This document shows, one piece after another, positions 49,869-58,404 of a stretch of DNA of 64,000 nt. How positions within the stretch are numbered: the stretch's first letter is position 1; every line of letters begins with the position of its first letter. A program made the position numbers and the translations under genes. The notes beneath the pieces are model-generated. The model was not told the origin of the DNA. It did not search any database and was given only the letters and a program-made list of their open reading frames with translations. The stretch is taken from NCBI GenBank assembly GCA_937883755.1, contig CAKZYA010000023.1, forward strand, positions 62,001-126,000, in the 5' to 3' direction. The stretch comes from an uncultured Flammeovirgaceae bacterium. GTDB taxonomy: Bacteria > Bacteroidota > Bacteroidia > Cytophagales > Cyclobacteriaceae.

Positions 49869-52800
49869 ATGTTTTTGAACTGTCATACCTACTTTAGCTT
49901 TACCTACGCAACCCTATCGGTCGAAGCACTCGTGCAGCAGGCCTCTCAGCTGGGGGTCACCCAGCTCACTTTGACCGATATTCACCACACCAGTGCGGCT
50001 CTGGACTTTATCCATCATTGTCAAGCGGCTGGCATCCAGTGGGCGTTGGGGGTGGAGTTCCGAAGCCAGCACCGGCTACAATACCTAGGACTTGCCCGCA
50101 GCCACCGCGGCTTTCAGGCACTGAATGAAGCCCTGACGATGGCCTCGGAGCGGGAGCTTGACTGGCCCGACACCCTCTGCTTGCCCGAGGTAGTGATCAT
50201 CTACCCTTGGGGCAGCCGCCCACCCGAGCAGCTTGGAGACCATGAGTATCTCGGCCTGCGCGCGACCCAGTGCCAGCAGGTTCGCAAGGTGCCCCATAAA
50301 TTACGGCAGAAACTCGTGGCCTGGCATCCGGTCACGTTGCGCCACCCCCAGGATCTCACGATCCACCGGGTGCTGCGCAGCATTGACCAAAATATCCTGC
50401 TCACCCAGTTGGACGATCGGGGGGGAGCCCGGGCGGAAGATTGCCTGATCACCCCCCAGCAGCTGCGGCAGCAGTTTGCCAGCTTTCCTTTTCTACTACA
50501 GCAAGCCGAACAACTGCACCGAGCCTGCCAGTGGAAAATGGATGTGCAAGCTCCAAAAAATAAGCGTTTCTTCACCCGTAGCCGCGCGGATGATTATGCG
50601 CTGTTGCAGAAGCTGGCCTGGACGGGCTTTGCCTACCGCTACCCCGAACCGCCCCGAGAGTCTCTCGGAGAGTCCCTCGGGGAGTCCCTCGGAGAGTCCC
50701 TCGGGGAGTCCTCTAATGCGTACCGGGAGTGGGAAGTGGTTCGGCAGCGGCTGACCCGCGAGCTGGAGGTCATCGATACGATGGGTTTTACGGCCAATTA
50801 CCTCATTGTCTGGGACGTAATAGGGTACGCCGAGAAGCAGGGCTATTTTTGGATCGGTCGGGGCAGCGCGGCCAACTCGATGGTGGCCTACTGCCTGAAA
50901 ATCACCGACGTAGATCCTATCGCTCTGGAGTTGACCTTTGAGCGCTTTATCAATCCTCATCGGGCCGTGCCCCCCGACTTTGATATGGACTTCTCTTGGA
51001 CCGATCGTGACGATGTTCTGGACTACATTTTTCGCCGCTACGGGAAGGGTCACGTGACATTTCTGAGTACCTACAACCGCTTTAAACGGGATTCGGCCCT
51101 ACGGGAAGTCGCCAAGATCTACGGGCTGCCCAAAGCCGAAATTGACCGCTTAGTGAAAGAGCCCGTCCTCACCCCCCTGCATCATCCGCTCTCAGAAGAA
51201 ATTACCGCTCTGGCTCGGCAGCTCATCGGACTGCCCTCGCACTTGAGCATGCACGCCGGCGGTATCTTGATTACCGAAGAGCCACTAAGTCGGTACACCG
51301 CGTTAAAAATGATGCCCAAGGGATTCCCGGTCTCCCACTTTGATATGCACACCGCCGAGGACTACCAGTTTTTCAAGTTCGATATTCTTAGCCAGCGGGG
51401 GCTGGGGCATATCAAAACAGCAGTGGGACTGGTGCGCAAGAACCGCCAAGAAATCATCGATATCCACCGGGTGCAGGACTTCTTCCAAGATGAACAATTG
51501 CTTAAACAGCTGGCGACAGGTAACACGATGGGCTGCTTTTATATTGAGTCGCCCGCTATGCGCCAGTTGCTGCTCAAACTGCGTTGCCGCGATTATCCCA
51601 GTCTGGTGGCCGCCAGCAGCGTGATCCGGCCGGGCGTCGCCCAGTCCGGGATGATGCGGGAGTTCATCCAGCGCCATTTGGCTCCCGCACAAGTAAAGTA
51701 CCTGCATCCTATCTTTAAAGAGCAACTGGGCGAGACCCACGGGGTAATGGTCTACCAGGAAGACGTGATGAAAATTGCCCACGCCTTCGGGGGGATCTCC
51801 TTGGATGATACCGATGTATTGCGCCGGGCGATGAGTGGCAAGTACCGGGGGCGCTCGCACTTTGAAGTGATCAAAGGGCAATATTTCGAGAACTGTTACC
51901 AACGGGGGTATTCGGACGAGCTGGCCCAAACGGTGTGGCAGCAGATGGAGTCCTTTGCGGGCTACTCCTTTTGTAAGGCCCACTCGGCTTCCTACGCGGT
52001 GGAAAGTTTTCAGTCGCTGTTTCTGAAAACCTACTACCCGCTGGAGTTTTTTACGGCCGTCGTGAATAATTTTGGAGGGTTTTACCGTACGGAGATCTAC
52101 CTGCATGCCGCCCGTCTGGCCGGAGCCACCGTTCATGCCCCTGACATCAACCGCTCCGATATGCTGACCACGATCTACGGGAGCGACATTTACGTAGGTT
52201 TTCAGCACATCAAGCAGCTGGAGAGCAGAGTGGGGGAGGCGCTGGTCTTCGAGCGGCAGTGCCGGGGGGAGTACCGCAGCTTGGAGGATTTTATCCGCCG
52301 CTTGCCCGTCAGCCGTAGCCAACTGGATTTATTGATCCGGATCGGAGCCTTTCGGTGTACAGGAAAAAGCAAGCAAGTGTTACTATGGGAAAAGAACTGC
52401 TACCTGACCGACCGGCCTACCCAGCCCCACACGTGGACGCTGTTTGATGCCCCCACCCCGGATTATCCAATGCCGGCTCTGGAGTACGACCCGCTCGAGG
52501 AGGCCTTTGAGCATATGGAGTTGCTGGGCTTTCCGCTGGTATCCCCCTTTCAGCTGCTGGCTGAACCAGTTTCAGGACTGCCCGCCGCCTCATTAAAACA
52601 GCAGGCGGGAAAAACGGTCTCGCTGGTAGGCTACTACGTAACTCGTAAACCAGTCTATACCAAGCACAAAAAGCGCATGGCGTTCGGCACCTGGATCGAT
52701 CCGGCCGGGGATTTTTTTGATACCGTCCATTTTCCCGATAGTCTGCGGAAGTTTCCCCTGCAAGGCATTGGCTGCTATGATATCCGGGGGAAAGTCACGC

Positions 52801-52907
52801 TGGATTTCGGGGTGCCCACCGTGCAGGTGAGCGGGATGGAGAAGCTGCCGATGGTTCCCGACCCCCGCTACGCCGATGCTAAAAAACCCTTTCGATTCAT
52901 CTCCTAA
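49869..52907 (+). CDS. dnaE: DnaE-type replicative polymerase subunit paired with DinB
   Basis: The 1012-residue C-family polymerase starts with a degenerate PHP domain (MFLNCHTYFSF, missing the first His of the usual HxH). The palm follows (PPDFDMDFSWTDRDDVLDYI, including two catalytic Asp), with the third Asp region near GYSFCKAHSASYAVESFQ, and a helix-hairpin-helix and OB-like C-terminus. It is shorter than chromosomal DnaE (about 1150). It is probably an error-prone translesion polymerase working with DinB. A tandem Glu-Ser-Leu-Gly repeat (residues 264-281) interrupts the region before the palm. Confidence 0.93.
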   Translation: MFLNCHTYFSFTYATLSVEALVQQASQLGVTQLTLTDIHHTSAALDFIHHCQAAGIQWALGVEFRSQHRLQYLGLARSHRGFQALNEALTMASERELDWPDTLCLPEVVIIYPWGSRPPEQLGDHEYLGLRATQCQQVRKVPHKLRQKLVAWHPVTLRHPQDLTIHRVLRSIDQNILLTQLDDRGGARAEDCLITPQQLRQQFASFPFLLQQAEQLHRACQWKMDVQAPKNKRFFTRSRADDYALLQKLAWTGFAYRYPEPPRESLGESLGESLGESLGESSNAYREWEVVRQRLTRELEVIDTMGFTANYLIVWDVIGYAEKQGYFWIGRGSAANSMVAYCLKITDVDPIALELTFERFINPHRAVPPDFDMDFSWTDRDDVLDYIFRRYGKGHVTFLSTYNRFKRDSALREVAKIYGLPKAEIDRLVKEPVLTPLHHPLSEEITALARQLIGLPSHLSMHAGGILITEEPLSRYTALKMMPKGFPVSHFDMHTAEDYQFFKFDILSQRGLGHIKTAVGLVRKNRQEIIDIHRVQDFFQDEQLLKQLATGNTMGCFYIESPAMRQLLLKLRCRDYPSLVAASSVIRPGVAQSGMMREFIQRHLAPAQVKYLHPIFKEQLGETHGVMVYQEDVMKIAHAFGGISLDDTDVLRRAMSGKYRGRSHFEVIKGQYFENCYQRGYSDELAQTVWQQMESFAGYSFCKAHSASYAVESFQSLFLKTYYPLEFFTAVVNNFGGFYRTEIYLHAARLAGATVHAPDINRSDMLTTIYGSDIYVGFQHIKQLESRVGEALVFERQCRGEYRSLEDFIRRLPVSRSQLDLLIRIGAFRCTGKSKQVLLWEKNCYLTDRPTQPHTWTLFDAPTPDYPMPALEYDPLEEAFEHMELLGFPLVSPFQLLAEPVSGLPAASLKQQAGKTVSLVGYYVTRKPVYTKHKKRMAFGTWIDPAGDFFDTVHFPDSLRKFPLQGIGCYDIRGKVTLDFGVPTVQVSGMEKLPMVPDPRYADAKKPFRFIS
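50658..50705 (+). repeat. in-frame 12-bp tandem repeat in dnaE (Glu-Ser-Leu-Gly x4)
   Basis: The unit GAGTCCCTCGGR occurs four times in succession, with GGA and GGG alternating so that the true unit may be 24 bp; a fifth GAGTCC follows. It encodes ESLG four times in the linker between the PHP-like and polymerase domains. The length is a multiple of 12, so copy changes keep the frame. It looks like recent slippage. Confidence 0.85.
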
Positions 52908-52910
52908 CGT

Positions 52911-53375
52911 ATGATACAAAAAATACTTTCCTTGTCCTACCCAAGAATCGTTACCCTGGAATACCGCCTGCGCCAGGGGATTGCCACGCTGGAGTGGTTG
53001 CCCAGTCTCCTACCGGTAGGCGACTCTTCGGCGGATCACCACCCGCGGTTAAGACGGCTCCACGTGGATGAATCCCAGCTTACGATTCTGCTGCAGGGCA
53101 CCGTCGCGGTGCAAATCGCCCCCTGCTTAAATGAGGCTACCACCCTTCGGGTGGGGTACGCCCCTTGCCAAGGGAAGGCATTATGGTTGGAGCGGCTCGC
53201 GGTTACCTACCTGTTTGGGGAAAAAGAATGGGAGCGCGACTGTTCGACATTTGCCCAGACAGGCAATTTTCCAGCGGCAGGAATCTATGCCCTTCGGGTT
53301 CAACTGCTGAGCCAGCCCCTGGCACCCAGTCCCCGAACCAACCCCGCAGCACCCGCTAAAACCCAACCCGAATGA
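52911..53375 (+). CDS. hypothetical protein in the dinB-dnaE operon, 154 aa
   Basis: The product starts MIQKILSLSYPRIVTLEYRL, 3 bp after the dnaE stop. The visible pattern is beta-rich: RIVTLEYRLRQGIATLEWL, LHVDESQLTILLQGTVAVQ and YALRVQLLSQPLAPSPRTNP, ending in a Pro/Ala/Thr-rich tail. It is not ImuA-like (no RecA-like motifs). Its place in the operon suggests a role with the polymerases, or with regulating them. Confidence 0.6.
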   Translation: MIQKILSLSYPRIVTLEYRLRQGIATLEWLPSLLPVGDSSADHHPRLRRLHVDESQLTILLQGTVAVQIAPCLNEATTLRVGYAPCQGKALWLERLAVTYLFGEKEWERDCSTFAQTGNFPAAGIYALRVQLLSQPLAPSPRTNPAAPAKTQPE

Positions 53376-53566
53376 AGCATCGTATCCAAGCCAAACCGGC
53401 GTCCAAATCGGAGTTGGCTCGAGCCTACCGGGTCAGTGTACGTACGTTGAACAATTGGCTGAAGGGCGTGGAATCTGAGGTAGGCCAGCCTCTAGGTCGC
53501 TACTATACCATCAAGCAGGTAGAGGAGCTATTTAATCACTGGGGCGAGCCTGTTGAGCCGCTGTAA
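53372..53566 (+). CDS. small helix-turn-helix protein, 64 aa
   Basis: The whole protein is a short HTH (SKSELARAYRVSVRTLNNWL, then KQVEELFNHWG). It starts by an ATGA overlap with the preceding gene, so it is the fourth gene of the dinB-dnaE operon. It may autoregulate the operon through the inverted repeat upstream of dinB, which is an inference. MerR-like or excisionase-like HTH are possible classes. Confidence 0.65.
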   Translation: MKHRIQAKPASKSELARAYRVSVRTLNNWLKGVESEVGQPLGRYYTIKQVEELFNHWGEPVEPL

Positions 53567-53824
53567 GGAAGGGGGAAACGGGCAATGACCCTAGGGGATG
53601 CTCGTTCGGATCAGGGGTAACCTACCCGAATCGTAGATCGTGACCAATACCAGTTGCAGGTGACCGTATCCCCACTTTATGAATAATCTACGCACGACAG
53701 GTGACCAGCAGATCAACGCCAAGGGCAACCCTTACCCCTGGGCATATCGCGGGTAAGGGTAGTCCCAGGGGTGGCTAGGCTTGGGGGTAATTCCCAGATC
53801 CCATTGGAATGGATAGCCTCAGTA
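53567..53824. other. gap with no gene seen
   Basis: No gene is seen in the 250 bp between the operon end and the convergent SnoaL-like gene. Two stretches with CCTTACCCCTGGG and GGGTAAGGGTAGTCCCAGGGG (near 53728 and 53751) form a partly inverted repeat that could be a terminator. Confidence 0.3.
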
Positions 53825-54196
53825 TTAGTAAAAGAATTGCTCAAGGATAATCTTACCTTGATCATTGACCTGATAGACGGCGAGCTCATCCATTTTTACT
53901 CGGCCTTGCCCTTTCATTTCCACGTCCATGCCCATCGCGCAAGCAAAGGTCTTTCCGGCGACAATGGGTGCTTCGCAATAGCCCCCGTAGGTTTGTTCAA
54001 TACTTTCTTGCCATTGTTGGGCTTTTTGCCGGATACCCTCCATACCTTCTACCCGCGACGGCCCTGGGGCATGATCGGGTTCCAGACTGAGGACCTGGGC
54101 ATCGTAAAGTTCTTCTTGAATCTGATCGTAAGCCCCCTGCTGGGCTAAGGTGTAGAAGCGATCAGCTACTTCTTGGGTCGTCGTAGGAGTCTCCAT
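53825..54196 (-). CDS. SnoaL-like (NTF2 fold) protein, 123 aa
   Basis: The 123-residue product has the SnoaL pattern: EVADRFYTLAQQGAYDQIQE, then a loop with SRVEGMEGIRQKAQQWQES, strands TFACAMGMDVEMKGQGRVKM, and an end DELAVYQVNDQGKIILEQF. It is a typical soluble SnoaL protein of unknown substrate. It faces left, alone. Confidence 0.75.
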   Translation of the reverse strand: METPTTTQEVADRFYTLAQQGAYDQIQEELYDAQVLSLEPDHAPGPSRVEGMEGIRQKAQQWQESIEQTYGGYCEAPIVAGKTFACAMGMDVEMKGQGRVKMDELAVYQVNDQGKIILEQFFY

Positions 54197-54276
54197 GGAA
54201 AAGTAAGGTTAGCGTGAAAACATTAGATTTAACCAAAGAAAGATAAGCAATTCTACCGGGAGAACCAAAGCTAGGT

Positions 54277-54504
54277 TCAACCAGAGGGAGTGTTCATTCC
54301 TGAGCCGTAGGTTTCGGATCGTGGCATGACCTGCGCACATTCTTCGGGGAAAATATGTATCATCGAGCCGTCCAGTAGCCGAACCGCGTATCCGACCGCA
54401 CTACGCTTGACCACTGGATAACTGGTCGAGCGTAGTGCGGTCGGAATACGTAGCTGTCCTGGTTCCGTCAACTGGATGTGCAGGGTGCTAGCAGGGGATG
54501 TCAT
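54277..54504 (-). CDS. small hypothetical protein containing a large DNA hairpin
   Basis: The 75-residue frame begins MTSPASTLHIQLTEPGQLRI and is predicted beta-rich (SAVGYAVRLLDGSMIHIFPE). The coding DNA contains a 23-bp stem hairpin (54391-54445) that encodes about residues 20-38, so the protein sequence there is dictated by the repeat. It could be a real gene invaded by, or built around, a palindromic element. No family is recognised. Confidence 0.4.
   Translation of the reverse strand: MTSPASTLHIQLTEPGQLRIPTALRSTSYPVVKRSAVGYAVRLLDGSMIHIFPEECAQVMPRSETYGSGMNTPSG
54391..54445. repeat. long near-perfect hairpin (17-bp arms plus 5-bp inner stem)
   Basis: TCCGACCGCACTACGCT pairs perfectly with AGCGTAGTGCGGTCGGA; a T.G pair and GACCA/TGGTC extend it to 23 pairs, with the loop CTGGATAAC. 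There is no T-tract, so it is not a simple terminator. Palindromes this long are typical of cruciforms, mobile-element ends or recombination sites. Confidence 0.8.
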
Positions 54505-54526
54505 GTCTAACCTAGGTGTCTATAGT

Positions 54527-54575
54527 TATATCTAAACATTATTTAGCAGGCAGTATATCTAAACATTATTTAGCA
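54527..54575. repeat. two direct copies of a 22-bp AT-rich motif
   Basis: TATATCTAAACATTATTTAG and its next two bases, CA, occur at 54527-54548 and 54554-54575, 27 bp apart, followed each time by a GC-containing spacer. They lie in the gap upstream of the 54277 gene. They may be operators or promoter-associated repeats. The core TAAACATTAT also occurs upstream of dinB near 48612. Confidence 0.55.
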
Positions 54576-54697
54576 AGCTAGTTTTACACTAGCCATGCCT
54601 AAAGGTAGGATTCTTACTTATAGGAGCCAACAAAAAAACCAGGCAATTTTTCACCAAGTAAGATTTTCTTCTAATCACCAGAAAACGTCTCGGCAGG

Positions 54698-54946
54698 CTA
54701 TCGTTCCCCCCGGAGCCGAGCCTGAATCATCTCGAGAGAATCCCGTAGTCGGAAGTAGCAATCCAGTTCAGCGGACTCTGCCTCCGAGAGCTGCTCATCA
54801 GCCTCTTTTTCGAGTAGTCGGTGGACGCGATATTCCGCCCGGGCGGAACAGTGGTAGTGTCGTAACTGTTTCAGGCTGGGTTCTGAGGCCAAAAACTCCA
54901 ATAACTCTTCGTAAGCAGGCGGGGTGCGTAGTGATACTTCTAGCAT
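54698..54946 (-). CDS. small acidic hypothetical protein, 82 aa
   Basis: The product is helical and very acidic: EVSLRTPPAYEELLEFLASE, then HRLLEKEADEQLSEAESAEL. It may be a small regulatory protein. No family is recognised. It is leftward and separate from the neighbouring small genes. Confidence 0.45.
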   Translation of the reverse strand: MLEVSLRTPPAYEELLEFLASEPSLKQLRHYHCSARAEYRVHRLLEKEADEQLSEAESAELDCYFRLRDSLEMIQARLRGER

Positions 54947-55065
54947 AACCAGTGGGAAAATAAAATGAACCAGGACAGCTGCGTTACTCTCAGGTAGCCA
55001 GCGTTACGAGCAAAGATACTACTTTTCATGATTTCCACCACCTCTACCGATGGGATCCCCACAGC

Positions 55066-55242
55066 TTAACCGGTTTTCCCGCACCCTTCACCTCGGTCAT
55101 TGAAAACCTCCCAAGCAAAGAACCCATCGCCCAACGGGAGATTCCCACAGTATGGGCTAGCAGTAGCTGTGCCCAAATACAGTGATGCCCCCGATACCTG
55201 ATAGCGGGAGATTACCTGTTGCCGAAAACGGTTGTCAGCCAT
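55066..55242 (-). pseudogene. truncated second copy of the HerA-like gene
   Basis: The product starts MADNRFRQQVISRYQVSGAS, LYLG, nearly identical to the start of the HerA-like protein at 32716 (MADNHFRQQVMPRYQVSGAS, LYLG), and the DNA is similar for about 75 bp. Beyond that the sequence diverges, with a scrambled Walker A-like end (GEGCGKTG) and stop. It is a gene fragment from a duplication. Confidence 0.75.
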
Positions 55243-55291
55243 AGTAACGGGTTGAATGAAAACCTGCAACTGATCGGCCGCTGTCTTGGGG

Positions 55292-55714
55292 TTACTTTTC
55301 AGGGACGAAAGCTGGCTCCCTTTCCTTGGCTACATGGCGCGCTGCAGGCAATTGAACCGCTGTTTTTCGGAGGTAGTGATCGTACACCAAACTGCGCTCT
55401 ATTTCCTTGAAAATGGCCAGTTTCGTCTCTAGCAACAGTTCAAAAAAGTAGATCTCGGCTCCCAAAACATCGTGTAGGCATACCTCAGCCCCGTCCCAGG
55501 AGATCTTTTTGAGCACCAGTAAATCATAATGATCGCTGTCGCGCTCTAACGCATCATTGGGGTGGACGGCGAAAAGCCGAGGCAAGGAAAACGAACCGTG
55601 TCGCTGTACTAACTGCTGGACGTGTTCGGTGAGCTGTTCATTCAAGCGTTGGTACTGCTGCTGGCACAGTAGCCAGGTCAATTCCCGAGGGGTGCTGGGG
55701 GGTACATTTTCCAT
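55292..55714 (-). CDS. hypothetical protein, 140 aa
   Basis: The ATG start is MENVPPSTPRELTWLLCQQQ; the longer frame uses a TTG. The first part is a helical, Gln-rich region (QRLNEQLTEHVQQLVQRHG), then a beta/alpha part (LLVLKKISWDGAEVCLHDVL). No family is recognised. It is leftward and its 3' end is about 50 bp from the HerA fragment. Confidence 0.5.
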   Translation of the reverse strand: MENVPPSTPRELTWLLCQQQYQRLNEQLTEHVQQLVQRHGSFSLPRLFAVHPNDALERDSDHYDLLVLKKISWDGAEVCLHDVLGAEIYFFELLLETKLAIFKEIERSLVYDHYLRKTAVQLPAARHVAKEREPAFVPEK

Positions 55715-55720
55715 AAACAA

Positions 55721-56535
55721 TCAATCAGTCGGATGAAAAATTCTTCGTGAGGCGAGGTCAGGTTCCTCGTGCTGAAACTACGAATATACACTAATGGGGG
55801 ATAAATGGCTACCGAATAGAGTGGAAAAATCCTTCTACCCACCCTACCGACCCACCGAAATATTTTGTACCATTGCCCTCAGGTATGGGTAAAAAGGGGT
55901 TGTTGCTGAATCAGAATAGGGTATATACCAGCCTGTTGAGCCTGACCATATTGCCTGGCCGCAGGTAAGGTTTCTTTTTTTTGTTAAGAATGTGCCCTCA
56001 TTTAGTAGCCTAACCTATTTTTTTTGTAAACACGCTATCTAGGATGGTCTTAGGAATACTCAAACATCATCCTGAAGTACACCGTGGAACGACTCCCCAT
56101 CCTGCATCCAGGTTTTTGGGGTGCTGTTGATGGGACCAACCCGTCCGTTAGTACCCCGGCTCCGGGTTTCTACCTGCCACGCTGGTGTAGCCGGACCTGA
56201 CACCCGTGCGGAAAGGGCACCTACCGTATGCCCCTAGGACACCCTACAGCGGTTTTTTGGGCAGATTTAGGTACCAGCTGTACCGGGTGGATCCAACAGT
56301 ACGCCGGAATGCGCTGGGATTCGGTGAAGCCAGCTGCAGGACGAGCTCCCGGTCATAAGGTACCCAGCCGCGATCGGCAACCAGGCGGGGGCCTGCCAAA
56401 AGCGATAGGGGATACCTACGAATTAAACTCATTTATTTATAAAATAAAATTACATAAGTACAATTTAATGGAATATAGGGGTGATTAATCCTAAAAAGTG
56501 GAGCAACTTTGGCCAGGAAAAACCTTTTTTGTTTC
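55721..56535. other. 815-bp gap with no gene seen
   Basis: No frame is convincing. A leftward stretch near 56250-56430 (DRGWVPYDRELVLQLASPNP) has protein-like residues, but no start and no family. A T-rich stretch at 55970-55985 may be a terminator region. Codon-like patterns are weak in the whole gap. Confidence 0.3.
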
Positions 56536-57774
56536 ATGCGTTATTGGAAAATAACCCCCCGACGGGGAGCCACCGGCTGGATGGTCGGGGTAGCTCTACA
56601 TGTGGGGGTATGGATAGGAATACCACTCAACCTGCCCGCGGAGCCAGTATCCACCCTCAGGGCGGGTGCCTACTTGGTGGTTGGTGTGTTTGCTTACTCA
56701 GACAATGCCCAGCAATACACCGAATCCCTGGTGGCACAAGGATTTTCGGCGCAGGCAGGCTATTATCCCCCAACGGATTATGTATACGTTTACCTTCGCC
56801 AAGCCAAGGAAAAGCAGACCTTGGAGAGGGTACTACAGGAGATCCGGAAGCACCCTTCCTTTACTGAGGCTTGGCTGTTTGAGCCGACCGCTATGGAATC
56901 CAATGCAACGGTATCCGAGCGGGCAACCGCTGCGCAAGGGCTACCGGATCCAGAACCCGCGCCAGGCAATATGCGTTTTCCGACCGAGGGGTTAGTTGCC
57001 TCCAAACGGGAGATACATCCGGCTGAGACATCCGGTGTCAACCCTATTACAGCCGCCCAATATCTTTTTTTTCGGACGGTATCCTCAAGTACCCAGGAAC
57101 AAGTCAGGGCTGAAATCAAACTGTTGGATATCCAGCAGCGTCAGCTCCTCGGTCAGACTAGCAGCGACACGATCATGCGTATTCCCGCAGTGTTATGGCA
57201 CGACAGTGCCCTACAGGTTGAACCCTACGCACTGGGATACCGCTCGTTACCGCGGGTGCTCTCTCATCCCGCCGTGTCCGGGCCAGCGGCCGATCCACTG
57301 ATGCAATTGGCAGGGGATACGCTAGTGGTTCAACTGCTCTTGACCCCCTGGCAACCCGGGGATATCCAAGTCCTATTTCGAACCTATTTCTATCCCAATG
57401 CTTCGGTAATGCGCCCTCGTTCGCAACCTGAGATGGAGGAGCTTATCCAGCTATTACGCAATCATCCAGCTCAACGCATCAAGCTCCACGGCCATACCAA
57501 TGGTAGCGGGCGGGGCTACATTTATCAGTATGATCCCCTGAGCCAAAACTTCTTTACCCTGCACCAGAACAACGCGCATAAACAGCGAGGGGTGGGAGCC
57601 AAGAAACTTTCGGGGCTTCGGGCAATCACCATCAAGGAGTATTTGGTTTCTCGGGGTATCGCCTCCGAGCGGATTGAAACTCAAGGCTGGGGAGGCCGAA
57701 AGCCCTTGTATGATCCTGACTCTGCCTTAGGAAAAAGCAATATTCGCGTCGAGGTGGAACTGCTCAGCCCCTAA
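56536..57774 (+). CDS. SPOR/OmpA-family outer-membrane-associated protein
   Basis: I start at the ATG giving MRYWKITPRRGATGW; a TTG 27 bp upstream is an alternative. A hydrophobic signal segment (VGVALHVGVWIGIPL) is followed by a SPOR-like region (YLVVGVFAYSDNAQQYTESL, then AGYYPPTDYVYVYLRQ) and, at the C-terminus, an OmpA-like peptidoglycan-binding domain (PASVMRPRSQPEMEELIQLL-like region, IKLHGHTNG, then ITIKEYLVSRGIASERIETQ and GWGGRKPLYD). The middle is unrecognised. It probably anchors the envelope. Confidence 0.75.
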   Translation: MRYWKITPRRGATGWMVGVALHVGVWIGIPLNLPAEPVSTLRAGAYLVVGVFAYSDNAQQYTESLVAQGFSAQAGYYPPTDYVYVYLRQAKEKQTLERVLQEIRKHPSFTEAWLFEPTAMESNATVSERATAAQGLPDPEPAPGNMRFPTEGLVASKREIHPAETSGVNPITAAQYLFFRTVSSSTQEQVRAEIKLLDIQQRQLLGQTSSDTIMRIPAVLWHDSALQVEPYALGYRSLPRVLSHPAVSGPAADPLMQLAGDTLVVQLLLTPWQPGDIQVLFRTYFYPNASVMRPRSQPEMEELIQLLRNHPAQRIKLHGHTNGSGRGYIYQYDPLSQNFFTLHQNNAHKQRGVGAKKLSGLRAITIKEYLVSRGIASERIETQGWGGRKPLYDPDSALGKSNIRVEVELLSP

Positions 57775-57807
57775 CCGTCGAGGCACAGTAAGGACAAGGG
57801 TGGCCGA

Positions 57808-58314
57808 CTAATATCGGAAGGCCAAAACCGCTCGGGACTGGATCGCCGCGCGGTGATAAAATCGTCGGATCGCACTGATCGCGTTCCACAAAATCTCCCA
57901 ATGCTGCGACTCCCAATATTGGGGATAGACCCCTTGCTGGTTCATTCGCGGGGGATCAAAGTGGTCGAGCACCCCGGCCGGGGAGACGCGGTGTAGCACC
58001 GAATTTAGAGCTTGAACCTGCTGGCAGGATAAATAACCTACCGGCCCATAGCCAAGATCGTAGCCTGGCTGCAGATACTGTTTGCCCGTCACCAGATCCG
58101 ACAGGGCTAGGGTTTGTAGAGCCGGAGTATGCCGTTGGTATTCAGTGAGTAAATACTGCAACCCCGCCCAATCTTGCTCCAGATGAACCAAATCAGGATG
58201 GCTTCTGGTTAGCACGTTTAGAAAAAACTCGTCGGCGTAGGCTTCCGAAGTCCTCAGACGGTCGTAGGTGTCACGGTTAATCATGAGCAACACCCCCAGC
58301 TGAACCATTCCCAT
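57808..58314 (-). CDS. DUF1877 protein
   Basis: I start at MGMVQLGVLLMINRDTYD, the usual beginning of this family; the longer open frame has no family features. The DUF1877 (PF08974) core is present: LEQDWAGLQYLLTEYQ, then GKQYLQPGYDLGYGPVGYLS, ending with RRFYHRAAIQSRAVLAF. It is a small soluble protein of unknown role. It is divergent from the 58405 gene. Confidence 0.8.
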   Translation of the reverse strand: MGMVQLGVLLMINRDTYDRLRTSEAYADEFFLNVLTRSHPDLVHLEQDWAGLQYLLTEYQRHTPALQTLALSDLVTGKQYLQPGYDLGYGPVGYLSCQQVQALNSVLHRVSPAGVLDHFDPPRMNQQGVYPQYWESQHWEILWNAISAIRRFYHRAAIQSRAVLAFRY

Positions 58315-58404
58315 AGCGTTCCAATTTTTAGACAACTCACCACAAATGCTGCCCCTGAAGGGAGGAGATGTAGAAATAAATACTAGTTTTGTGGATAAGC
58401 AAAA

